Assembly: GCA_043778375.1 (NCBI GenBank)
Contig: JAYWGH010000013.1
Span: forward strand, 1 to 8,442
Direction of reading: 5' to 3'
DNA from: CAIVSN01 sp043778375
GTDB taxonomy: Bacteria > Patescibacteriota > Gracilibacteria > BD1-5 > UBA2023
Length of the DNA stretch: 8,442 nucleotides
A model generated the notes under the pieces. That model did not search any database. It worked only from the letters and a program-made list of their open reading frames with translations, and was not told the origin of the DNA. The translations under genes and the position numbers were made by a program. This document shows positions 1-6,978 of the stretch, piece after piece. Position 1 is the first letter of the stretch. Every line of letters begins with the position of its first letter.

Positions 1-567
1 TGGATCGGCTGCCCACTTGACCCGTGAGATGAGTTTTTGTCCAAATATTGAGACGAGGAGGAGCACTAGTCCGAGCCCCACGCAGTAGGCGAGGAGGTAG
101 ACGAGTCCTATAGCGAGATCTACCGGGAGCACCGTTGCGAGTATGAGTGAGTAGGTGGGTGAACAGCTCGAGAAGACGGGACCAAGAGCAGTACCTGTGA
201 GGATGGCTCCGAGTATGCCTTTTTTTTCTCCAGATTTCTCAAGTCCTTTTTGAGTATTATTTTCAAAGCCTGTCCAATGGGCTATGGTTGTCCAGATATT
301 TGGGAAGAGACTGATAAGACCAAGTCCGATGACGAGTCCTCCAGAAAAGTAGGTAAAAAATACTGGTGGGATACCGATGAGGATAGAGCTTACCTTGATG
401 AGGAGGGTGAACGCAAACACTGAAACCATCAGAGATCCAGCGATGAGATACGGGCGGAGTCGTCACTTGGCAAGCGAGCCCCCAACGATGATCGGCAGGA
501 GGGGAAGGACGCAGGGGGCGAGTACGGTGAGTATTCCTGAGAGGAATGAAACGAAGAGGAGGGTCAT
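1..567 (-). CDS. ccdA: CcdA/DsbD-family membrane thiol-disulfide transporter, 3' end cut by window edge
   Basis: The first 189 residues of a polytopic membrane protein are visible; the gene runs off the left edge. CcdA and the central domain of DsbD pass reducing equivalents from cytoplasmic thioredoxin to extracytoplasmic thiols, for cytochrome c maturation or disulfide reduction. The N-terminal segment contains the family signature APCVLPLLP with Cys19. A second Cys lies at 135 in GPVFSSCSP. These match the two redox cysteines in separate membrane helices, here about 116 residues apart. Further hydrophobic helices lie near residues 40-66, 69-90 and 138-175. One in-frame UGA (plus-strand TCA at 463-465, residue 35) reads as Gly in the loop after helix 1. 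The ATG at 567 is chosen because it directly precedes the first helix and a TAG lies a short way upstream in frame; there is no Shine-Dalgarno site. It follows thrS by 61 bases on the same strand. Whether a thioredoxin domain follows off the edge cannot be seen. Confidence 0.85.
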
Positions 568-628
568 GAGAGTTTGGTTATGAACTCACTCTAGTATCTC
601 GCGCTAGGTTAAGGAGGGGTTAAGAATA

Positions 629-2443
629 TTACAGTGTCTTGAGATACAACCCAAGCTCATTAAGCGGTATAGTTGTCTCCTCCCCTCGATAACGTATACT
701 CACAGTACGATCGGTCATATCTTTTTCACCGATGATGAGACAAACTGGCACTTTATCATTTTCCGCACCTCTTACTTTCTTTGCGAGTGATTCTCCTCGA
801 TCATCTGTCGTATACCTGATCTCGTTAAATCTCAGTGGTACCATGAGATATTCCTCTTTCAAGATTGCCTCGATCTCAGCCACAAAGGGTGCAACACTCT
901 CAGTAACCGTGAGAATTCGTACCTGCTCAGGCGCTACCCAAAATGGAAATCTTCCCGCATTCATCTCGATCATAAACGCCATAAATCGATCAATCGACCC
1001 CATGAGCGCCATATGGATGATCGCAGGAGTTTCCTCTTGTCCATTTGGTCCCACATACGTGATCCCAAACTTTGGAGCAATAGAGTAGTCGACCTGAATA
1101 GTCGAAAGGCTATCTTCTTTCCCATTTACATTGCGCACCTGGATATCGATCTTTGGACCATAAAAAGCTGCCTCATTGATCGCTTCATAATACTCCACTC
1201 CGAGCTCATCAAGTACTGACCGCATAGCTCCGATAGCGTCTTTCCACTCTTGAGTTTCTTCTCCGTATTTTTCGCTATTGTTCTCAAAGTCTGGCAGTGA
1301 GAATCGTATCTTATAATCCTTAATCCCGAGAACTCCATAAGCCCGCAAGAATCTCGCAAGCGCCTCAGAAATTACCTCAAAAAGCTGAGATCTCATGCAG
1401 TATACATGGGCGTCATTTTGGGTAAATCCACGCACTCGGATGAGACCCGTCAGAGCTCCTGATTCCTCGTATCGATACACAGTACCGTATTCCATGAGAC
1501 GATACGGGAGATCTCGGTACGAGCGAGGCTTGTGGAGATAGATTTGGTGGTGCATCGGACAATTCATCGGCTTGAGATAGAACTGTTCTACCTTGCCGTC
1601 TTCGGCCCCCTCTCCCTTGAGATTGACCATGTTGATAGGTGCAAACATCCCATCGGCGTAGTGGTCGAGATGCCCCGACTTTTTGAAGAGATCAGACTTA
1701 CCGATATGCGGAGTGTAGACATATTGGTATCCTGCTTTTTCAGCCTCGGTGAGCATATACCGCTCGAGGATCTGTCGGAGTTTTGCCCCTCGTGGGAGAT
1801 AGAGAGGGAGTCCTGCACCAACTTCATTCACTACAGTAAATAGCTCCATACTCGCACCGAGTGTACGATGATCTCGCTTCTTTGCTTCTTCGAGCATTTT
1901 GCAGTGCATATCGAGCTCCTCTCGGGTATCAAAAGCAAGCACATACACTCGTGTAAGCATCTTTTTGCTCGAGTCACCACGCCAATACGCCCCTGCGAGT
2001 TTGTCGACCTTAAAGCTATTTTCATCAATATCGAGCGTCTTTTCAACATGAGGGCCAGCGCACATATCAACAAAGGCGAGAGTACCATTTTGCGCATAGT
2101 TCTCATAAAATCCTATCTCCATCTCACCACGAGCTGCGAGATCCTCAAGCATTTCGAGCTTATAGGACTCACCAACAGACTGGAGATATACTCGCGCTTC
2201 TGCGACAGACTTGGGAGCTGACACAAATTTTTGGTTTTGCTTGATGATATTTTTCATCTTTTTCTCGATTTCCTTGAGATGACTCTCGAGGAGGGCAAAG
2301 TCTCCAAAATCAAAATCATAGTAGAGTCCAGTGTCGATATCAGGGCCGATAGCCATCTGTATTTGAGGACCATAGAGAGACTTGATAGCTTGGGCGAGGA
2401 TGTGAGCGAGTGAGTGACGCTTTGTGGATATTGGGAAGGGCAT
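629..2443 (-). CDS. thrS: Threonyl-tRNA synthetase lacking the TGS domain
   Basis: 604 residues. It charges tRNA-Thr with threonine in the cytoplasm. Domain order: editing (SAD) domain about 5-190, with HSLAH (His10, His14) and DMCAGPH (Cys128, His132) supplying the four expected editing-site ligands; class II catalytic core about 200-500; C-terminal anticodon-binding domain about 505-604. The core has Cys295 in MNCPMHH, His346 in QNDAHVYC and His477 in AIIHMAL, which correspond to the catalytic zinc ligands. Motif 2 is at about 323-346 (RVRGFTQ) and motif 3 is GSIDRF at 482-487. E. coli ThrRS has 642 residues with an N-terminal TGS domain; here the protein starts directly at the editing domain. 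An in-frame TAG lies in the upstream lipoprotein gene, so the TGS domain is truly absent, not missed. There are no UGA codons among 43 glycines, unlike the neighbours. The stop is TAA. The start ATG has no Shine-Dalgarno site and lies 16 bases after the lipoprotein stop. Confidence 0.98.
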   Translation of the reverse strand: MPFPISTKRHSLAHILAQAIKSLYGPQIQMAIGPDIDTGLYYDFDFGDFALLESHLKEIEKKMKNIIKQNQKFVSAPKSVAEARVYLQSVGESYKLEMLEDLAARGEMEIGFYENYAQNGTLAFVDMCAGPHVEKTLDIDENSFKVDKLAGAYWRGDSSKKMLTRVYVLAFDTREELDMHCKMLEEAKKRDHRTLGASMELFTVVNEVGAGLPLYLPRGAKLRQILERYMLTEAEKAGYQYVYTPHIGKSDLFKKSGHLDHYADGMFAPINMVNLKGEGAEDGKVEQFYLKPMNCPMHHQIYLHKPRSYRDLPYRLMEYGTVYRYEESGALTGLIRVRGFTQNDAHVYCMRSQLFEVISEALARFLRAYGVLGIKDYKIRFSLPDFENNSEKYGEETQEWKDAIGAMRSVLDELGVEYYEAINEAAFYGPKIDIQVRNVNGKEDSLSTIQVDYSIAPKFGITYVGPNGQEETPAIIHMALMGSIDRFMAFMIEMNAGRFPFWVAPEQVRILTVTESVAPFVAEIEAILKEEYLMVPLRFNEIRYTTDDRGESLAKKVRGAENDKVPVCLIIGEKDMTDRTVSIRYRGEETTIPLNELGLYLKTL

Positions 2444-2459
2444 GTAAAATATTAATAAG

Positions 2460-2861
2460 TTATTTAAGTTTTTTGATTTCTTCTACGAACAGTTGAAAAT
2501 CAGTTAGATTTCAAGTACTTTTTTGCCAAATATTATCTTTTGATAAAACATCATCAATTGCATAGACATTTACTTTTTGAGTTAATCAACCTACAAGAGT
2601 GTAGGCCTTAAGACAAGTATTTAATTTTTGACTATAAAATAGTTCATATAATTTATGTGAAGATGTATAAGAACTTTGCCGATTTTTAAATTCATCTTCT
2701 ACCTGGGGTATATATTTTGCACATTCTTGTTTTTTCTTAAATAGATTATCCTGCTGCTGAATTTCTAAATTATTAACTTGTTTAGTGTTACTATCAGTTC
2801 AATCCGTACCACAAGAGGAGAGGAGGAATACTGAGACTAAAGCAAGAGCAAAGTATTTCAT
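2460..2861 (-). CDS. Small putative lipoprotein of unknown function
   Basis: 133 residues once UGA is read as Gly; invisible under the standard code. The N-terminus is a lipoprotein signal: MKYF, a hydrophobic core, then the lipobox LSSC with Cys17 as the lipidation site, followed by a polar Asn/Gln/Thr-rich linker. The mature part is hydrophilic and has two further cysteines, Cys47 and Cys83, which could form a disulfide. Three of its five glycines are UGA (TCA at 2799-2801, 2586-2588 and 2511-2513; residues 21, 92 and 117). It ends in TAA 16 bases before the thrS ATG, so it is probably co-transcribed with thrS. The gene is visibly AT-rich (TTA, AAT and AAA codons dominate), whereas the neighbours favour CTC, GAG and ATC. 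No Shine-Dalgarno site precedes the ATG. I do not recognise a family. The reading frame is supported by the intact signal plus lipobox and by having only TAA/TAG as terminators. Confidence 0.75.
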
Positions 2862-2915
2862 GTTATTGGAAGATTAGATATTTAACTTGTTTGTCTGTTC
2901 CAGCTTTCCAGTTTT

Positions 2916-2962
2916 AAAAATCCCCCGATCTCTCGGAGGATATCACAAAAATACCTCGAGAG
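2916..2962 (-). promoter_or_regulatory. Terminator/antiterminator pair (candidate attenuator) upstream of lipoprotein-thrS
   Basis: On the minus strand a perfect 9-bp stem (ATCCTCCGA paired with TCGGGGGAT, one G-U wobble) is closed by a GAGA tetraloop and followed by five U. It uses 2920-2941 plus the U tract 2916-2920. This is a strong intrinsic terminator placed 55 bases before the lipoprotein ATG. Its 5' arm overlaps a competing stem in which CTCTCGAGG (2954-2962) pairs with CCTCCGAGAG (2930-2939) with one bulged base. The two hairpins cannot form together, which is the arrangement used in transcription attenuation. I see no T-box core sequence. Confidence 0.6.
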
Positions 2963-3001
2963 TTATGGGAGGAGGGTTGATGTGACAAGTTGTGCGACCA
3001 T
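2963..3001 (-). CDS. Candidate 12-residue leader peptide of the lipoprotein-thrS operon
   Basis: A minimal ORF, MVAQLVTSTLLP followed by TAA. It begins about 17 bases after the start point implied by the promoter at 3025-3052 and ends one base before the antiterminator hairpin. Codons 7 (ACA, 2981-2983) and 9 (ACC, 2975-2977) encode Thr, the substrate of the downstream synthetase; there are also three Leu codons. A ribosome paused at the Thr codons would leave the antiterminator arm (2954-2962) free, whereas one at the stop codon would cover it. The call rests on position and on the hairpins, not on protein similarity. Twelve-codon ORFs arise easily by chance, and two Thr codons is a modest number next to classical leaders. 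Confidence 0.4.
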   Translation of the reverse strand: MVAQLVTSTLLP

Positions 3002-3024
3002 GGTGGTTGGTGAAAAACAAATTT

Positions 3025-3052
3025 AGAATATAGAATTTTACCGGGGAGTCAA
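3025..3052 (-). promoter_or_regulatory. Candidate sigma-70-like promoter for the lipoprotein-thrS leader
   Basis: The minus strand has TTGACT (3047-3052), a 16-base spacer and TATTCT (3025-3030). Transcription would start near 3018, giving a short 5' leader before the 12-codon ORF at 3001. The match is five of six bases at -35 and four of six at -10. Its position between the terminator of the upstream gene and the attenuator is what one expects of the operon promoter. Confidence 0.45.
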
Positions 3053-3087
3053 AAGGAAAGGCGCTCGTATTGCTACGTGCGCCTTTA
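3053..3087 (-). terminator. Intrinsic terminator downstream of the 3164-3445 gene
   Basis: AAAGGCGC (3057-3064) and GCGCCTTT (3079-3086) form an outer 8-bp stem. CGTA (3066-3069) and TACG (3074-3077) form an inner stem, with a single mismatch between the two. Read on the minus strand the loop is GCAA, a stable GNRA tetraloop, and a pyrimidine-rich CCTTTT tract follows, so minus-strand termination is favoured. It separates the upstream gene from the thrS operon promoter. Confidence 0.55.
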
Positions 3088-3091
3088 TCGT

Positions 3092-3144
3092 AATCCGGCC
3101 TCCAGTCGGATACGCGTTGGTTAATTGATCAGTCAACCTTTTTT
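3092..3144. other. Two further weak hairpins after the 3164-3445 gene
   Basis: ATCCG at 3093-3097 pairs with CGGAT at 3107-3111. A second imperfect stem, GGTT (3119-3122) with AACC (3135-3138) plus three inner pairs including one G-T, is followed on the plus strand by six T (3139-3144). The second could terminate plus-strand transcription, but no plus-strand gene lies upstream within reach. Together with the stronger hairpin at 3057-3086 they make a structured untranslated tail. Function is unknown. Confidence 0.25.
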
Positions 3145-3163
3145 AGAGGTGACTGGCGAAGGG

Positions 3164-3445
3164 CTAATTGCGGAGATAGCGCATGGGCCAGCCAGAACTG
3201 GTATCAAGCGTTATGTGTAAACGATGTTTGCGAGCGAGTGCAAGCGTTCTCTGGAGCAACTTTTCCAGACTATCGATCATGGACTGTTCGAGCTTTGCGC
3301 CCTCTTTCAGAAGAGCAAGACCTTTGTTGATCTGCATCAACCGATTCCGAATAATGTTTCGTGCTTTTTTTGCAGCATCCAACATATTCTTAGTCCGGCT
3401 TTTTGCTTGAGCAGTTTTTGCTCCAGTGTATTCGCTCGAATTCAT
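3164..3445 (-). CDS. Lysine-rich helical protein of unknown function
   Basis: 93 residues from the ATG at 3445. This start is chosen because AAGGA lies eight bases before it, the only good Shine-Dalgarno match in the window. The same frame is open to a GTG at 3511 (115 residues), which has no ribosome site. The protein is basic and mostly helical: a Lys/Ala/Arg-rich stretch (about 8-40) leads into an amphipathic helix with heptad-like Leu/Ile spacing (about 38-72), then a basic tail ending RYLRN. There is no membrane segment or signal. I do not recognise it; nucleic-acid binding is only a guess from the charge. Codon use differs from the neighbours: Leu is spread over TTG, CTT, CTG and CTC, and CGG is common for Arg. 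No UGA is used (four glycines, all GGN). The gene stops at TAG and is followed by a terminator. It may be acquired DNA. Confidence 0.6.
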   Translation of the reverse strand: MNSSEYTGAKTAQAKSRTKNMLDAAKKARNIIRNRLMQINKGLALLKEGAKLEQSMIDSLEKLLQRTLALARKHRLHITLDTSSGWPMRYLRN

Positions 3446-3464
3446 GTCTATTTTCCTTATTTTT

Positions 3465-3476
3465 CCCTTGCAAGGG
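3465..3476. repeat. 12-bp perfect palindrome CCCTTGCAAGGG
   Basis: A self-complementary 12-mer flanked by T-rich DNA, eight bases upstream of the Shine-Dalgarno site of the 3164-3445 gene. It could be an operator or a small leader hairpin for that gene. The flanks AAAACC and GGGAAAA on the minus strand add little further pairing. No regulator is visible. Confidence 0.35.
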
Positions 3477-3525
3477 GTTTTGTTAAGCCGCCTTGTTTTG
3501 AGGTCAGCCACTAGTTTGCAATTCC

Positions 3526-3561
3526 AGTATACGTATACTAATGAGAATTCTCCTTTGTCAA
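3526..3561 (-). promoter_or_regulatory. Candidate promoter with a 14-bp palindrome overlapping the -10 (divergent region)
   Basis: The minus strand shows a perfect TTGACA (3556-3561), an 18-base spacer and TATACG (3532-3537), which would drive the 3164-3445 gene. The -10 lies inside the perfect 14-bp palindrome AGTATACGTATACT (3526-3539), a position typical of a repressor operator. The same palindrome carries TATACT on the plus strand, but I find no convincing plus-strand -35. A second 10-bp palindrome, GAGAATTCTC (3543-3552), sits in the spacer. Confidence 0.4.
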
Positions 3562-3637
3562 ATATTAAACGCTAATACGCAACTTGGTCAATAGAACTTT
3601 ATTGTCGGTAGAGCCTCAGTCTGGTAGTCTGGATGAG

Positions 3638-4558
3638 ATGTCAGCAACTCCCGAAACGCTCCTCAACACCCCAATTCTCGAAACTCCCAGTTCATCGAGC
3701 ACCTTTTTTAACGCAGTGCGCGCTCGGGTAGATCAGGTCTTCGATAAGCACATAAAGCCTGCAGAGAAGTCCTCCGACAACCAGGCAACTCGCGATACTC
3801 GTGCCGACACTCGTCTCGAGCTCAAGCGCCTCATCACAGACCTCAAGTATCGCACAGAACGTACTGCGATCATCCTCGGTACAAAGGGCGAGCAAGAGGT
3901 ATTCATGGCAGATATTGATGCACTCTTTGCGAGTCCTGAATCATTTGCGCCACCTGGTCTCACCAAAAAACTCGAGATCCTCATCGAGCGCGAGGTCACC
4001 AAAGGAGTTACTCGGGCAAGACGCATGGGACTTAGTGGAGCTGTGAATATCCTCACACCAGACTCCGCCGATGTACGATTTAATAATCCCCTTCTCGAGG
4101 GTCGCACCGCTATCGTACCGATCGACCTCCACCTCTCATTTTGACCGGAGGATACTGTAGGCTACGCACTTGAGCGAGCAAGATCTCAGTACAAGAGTCG
4201 ATTTAACGCTATTATTATCCTCGAAAACTTTAAGCAAGCAGATAAGACTCCGCGTGGTATGCTCAAGCTCACCACTCTAAAGGAACTAGATCCGAACACT
4301 CGCTTCGCCGATATTGAGATGGATATCATCCCTCCATTTGCAACCCATCGCACTCCCCGTAAAGAGGTAGAAAAATCTATGGACTCTCACGGGATCAATA
4401 TCTGGCCAGTGGTCGACGAGACAAACTGAGAAATGATCGGGACTATCACCCAAGAGTCCGTCGTGATCCAAGAACTCCGCTATAATAGTGCCCTGAGCAC
4501 CCTCAGCCTCTCAACTGATATACAAAAGGAGTTCCTCCGAAACACTATCGTCGGATAG
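3638..4558 (+). CDS. Unrecognised soluble protein with two UGA (Gly) codons
   Basis: 306 residues from ATG 3638 to TAG 4556-4558. Under the standard code it would stop at 4144, but the frame stays open through UGA at 4142-4144 (residue 169) and 4427-4429 (residue 264), with unchanged codon style (CTC, ATC, GAG, CGC) on both sides. The N-terminus (1-22) is Ser/Thr/Pro-rich and probably disordered. Residues about 22-75 are charged and helical, and the rest is a mixed alpha/beta pattern with hydrophobic strands such as TAIVPIDLHLSF and NAIIILENF. No signal peptide or membrane segment is seen, so it is probably cytoplasmic. I do not recognise a family or catalytic motif. The frame also contains a TTG at 3584 that would add 18 residues; ATG is preferred but neither start has a good ribosome site. 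It is divergent from the 3164-3445 gene and convergent with the cyclase operon. Confidence 0.85.
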
Positions 4559-4581
4559 GACTGAGAGGCACACAAACAAAA

Positions 4582-4644
4582 AGTCCGTATGTGCAAAAGG
4601 CTATACTTGTGAATGAACACGGCCCACATACGAACTATTTTTGG
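4582..4644. terminator. Candidate bidirectional terminator between convergent genes
   Basis: AGTCCGTATGTG (4582-4593) pairs with CACATACGAACT (4625-4636) over 12 bp with one mismatch, around a 31-base loop. A run of five T follows on the plus strand (4638-4642), and on the minus strand a T run follows the other arm (4578-4582). It lies 23 bases after the stop of the 3638-4558 gene and faces the end of the cyclase operon, which suits a shared terminator. The long loop makes it less ideal than a compact hairpin. Confidence 0.5.
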
Positions 4645-4827
4645 TGCTTGATATCCGCCTTCTTCTATCAATGCGAGTCAGCCACATTTACCCTGTTTTT
4701 ACAAGACTAGGGTTCTTGTTTCAAGTTTCCCTTGTGAGGAGACATTGACGATTTTATTTTTAAAAGAGTGAACCTTTATATTTATTTGATGTCTTTGGGG
4801 TGGGAAGGCCACCTCGTTATGAGCAGC
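4645..4827. other. Intergenic stretch without a supported gene
   Basis: This AT-rich spacer holds no convincing coding sequence even with UGA as Gly; the longest plus-strand candidate starts at ATG 4671 and gives 30 residues without a ribosome site. A small imperfect inverted repeat (AGGG-TT-CTTG around TTT, 4709-4732) is present, with no T tract and no clear role. Confidence 0.5.
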
Positions 4828-4865
4828 TGACAAAAGTATTTAAACATGTAATACTTATACTGTCA
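4828..4865 (-). terminator. Candidate terminator of the FecR-cyclase operon
   Basis: A two-tier inverted repeat lies 14 bases after the cyclase stop. The outer arms are TGACA (4828-4832) and TGTCA (4861-4865); the inner arms are AAGTATT (4834-4840) and AATACTT (4850-4856), around a nine-base loop. On the minus strand the inner stem is followed by a TTTTG tract. The stem is AT-rich, so it is weaker than the hairpin at 4582-4636, which may act as back-up. Confidence 0.4.
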
Positions 4866-4879
4866 AACTTTTTGTACTT

Positions 4880-6976
4880 TTACTTTTCAAGTGCCTGATA
4901 ATGCCCGCTCCACTCGGTAGCATTTCCTCCCTCAAGTGCCTTTATAGTACGCTCAAACATCACTTTAGATGCTGGATCACCATACTCTCGATCAAGCCTC
5001 TCAAACTCATCTCGTGCGAGACCGAACTCTCATTTTTGGTACAATCCAAAAGCCGCCTCGTATTTGCGGATGAGTCCGAGTGTCTCAGGACTGACTCACT
5101 CTCTGTGCCCAATAAGCTCATAGAGGAGGACAGATTTTTCTTTCCCTTTTACCATCACTGAGTCAAGGAGTCGGAACACAAAGTGCTCAGATTCATCTCT
5201 CGCGATCGTCTCACCTACGATAATGAGTGTTCCGTAAATTTTATTGATCCCCTCAAACCTTGAAGCAGTATTCACCGTATCCCCGAGCGCTGTATACTCG
5301 ATCTTCTTACCGGCAGAGCCGATATTCCCCACAACCGCAATCCCCTTGTTGAGCCCCATTCGTACCCGGATTTCAAATCCATATACTTCTTTAAACTTTG
5401 CATTGATACGAGCTATCCCCGCCTGCTGGAGGAGTGCTGCTTTGCACGCGAGGTAGGACTGTCGAGGCTCATGTACAAAGGCCCCCCAGATCGCCATTAC
5501 CGCGTCGCCCTCATACTTATTTACAAATCCTCGCTCATGGATGATAATATCGGACACTTCCTTGAGGTAAATAGAGAGAAATCCTACAAGCTCCTCTGGC
5601 TCCATCTTCTCAGAGAGAGTGGTAAATCCCTCAATATCCGAGAAAAATAAGGTCACCTCCTTGCGAGTCCCCCCGAGTTTTACTTCTTCATAGTTTGAGA
5701 GTACTGAAGTCACGAGATCCTCAGCAAGATACTGAGACAGGGTATTTTTGAGGAGGCGTTTCCCCTTTTCCTCATAAATATACTTGTAGGCAGTGACCGC
5801 GATCGCGATCATCACCACAATAATGATGATTTCAGTAGGATTTGAGAGGATCTTGGACGAGAGACCAAAAACGACGAGATAGAAGAATGCCCCTATGGTT
5901 AGCGCGATAAACGAGTAGACCAGCTGATAAATACGATTTTCAACATGCATCAGAAATATCGTCAAAAAGAGTGCAAGGAGGATGATCACTGCGTACTCTA
6001 TATACGGAGCAACATACGAGAGGTAGTTGCCTTCGAGGACCGTATTAATAAAGTTTACATGAACCATTACCCCGTACATGATCCCGAGTGGGGTATTAAA
6101 CACATCAGGGAGTGCAGTTGCAGTCGTCCCGATGATAACGATCTTGTCCCGTACAAGAGCTGGATCAAAGGTGTTATTGTATGCGTCGACAAAAGATACT
6201 GCCCGAAACCCCGATTTTCGACTCACATAGTTGATGAGTACTTCGCGGTTTTGCGCCTTGGCGAGTGGGAGATACGCCTGCGCCCCGCTATGAAATCTCG
6301 CAAACCCTGGGTATTCATATGGATTGTTCGAAATAGTTACCTGAGTACCGCTGAGTGTATCAAAATATTTTCGAAGCACCGCTAAAGAGAATGCCTCGTA
6401 TCTATTGCCTTGCCGATCTCGCATACTCGGGACTATACCATACACCATCTGGTTTACTGGGTCGAGACTCGGCTGAAAATATCAAACCAGTGACGAGGAT
6501 TTCGCTAGCTCGTCTGTAGGTGGGAGAATACTCTCTTCTTCTCATGGATACTCGAAAGAAAGCCCAAGTACCACATTTCATGCTTTTTTGATGGACGCTG
6601 CAAGCTCAGTATCCCCGGCAGCTTTTTCTGAGAGGAGGACATCGAGCCCGATGACGATCGCTCCTGCATCATGGAGATGGTCAATCGCTCGCGCGTAGTA
6701 TTCTCGTTTGAAGTCTTGCCATCTTCCAAGTCCTCAGGCAGACTTATCGGAGAGAGTTTTATTGTCGATTTCTATGATTGTGACTCCCGGGTGTATTCGA
6801 GTATGTTTGCCAGGTATATCGAGCGAGAAGAGGATATTTCGTATTCCGAGATTCGAATAGTGAAAAATGCTCGAGAACGGGAAAAGGTTTGAAAATACCA
6901 AAACGAGTGAAAGGATGACGAGCGTAATAATCCCTGAGAAGAGGAGCTTGTTACCGGAGAGATTTTTACTAGCCAT
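4880..6976 (-). CDS. CHASE2-domain sensor adenylate cyclase (class III)
   Basis: 698 residues, read through six UGA codons. It should convert ATP to cAMP in response to an extracytoplasmic signal. Order: membrane segment about 10-32; extracytoplasmic CHASE2 sensor about 40-320; three membrane helices about 324-345, 352-372 and 381-399; cyclase domain about 435-620; C-terminal helical tail with SPETLGLIRKYEAAF about 628-698. The catalytic set is complete: metal Asp447 (FFSDIEGF) and Asp491 (YEGDAV), adenine-selecting Lys487 and Asp566 (TALGDTVN), and transition-state Asn569 and Arg573. UGA residues 81, 133, 145, 165, 627 and 649 read as Gly; at 133 (KKA-G-NVVLG) and 165 (SLV-G-YFQP) the family usually has Gly. 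The frame ends at TAA 4880-4882. The ATG at 6976 starts two bases after the FecR gene stop, so the pair is surely co-transcribed and perhaps translationally coupled. Standard-code annotation would give only a 450-residue fragment without most of the sensor. Confidence 0.96.
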
Positions 6977-6978
6977 GA

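Noticed and set aside
568..628. The AAGGAGGGG-like motif and TTAA repeats between thrS and ccdA as a ribosome site or terminator.
   Set aside because: The purine motif is on the plus strand while both genes are on the minus strand, and no stable stem with a U tract forms.
2916..3052. T-box riboswitch for thrS.
   Set aside because: No T-box core (GGTGG-ACCGCG type) is found on the minus strand in the leader; the competing hairpins fit leader-peptide attenuation better.
4671..4763. A 30-residue plus-strand ORF in the convergent intergenic region.
   Set aside because: It has no ribosome site, promoter or recognisable features, and an ORF of this length is expected by chance when UGA is not a stop.
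5096..6448. A stand-alone 450-residue cyclase starting at ATG 6448.
   Set aside because: The frame continues on both sides through UGA to an N-terminal membrane segment and CHASE2 domain and to a C-terminal tail typical of the family, so this is a standard-code fragment.
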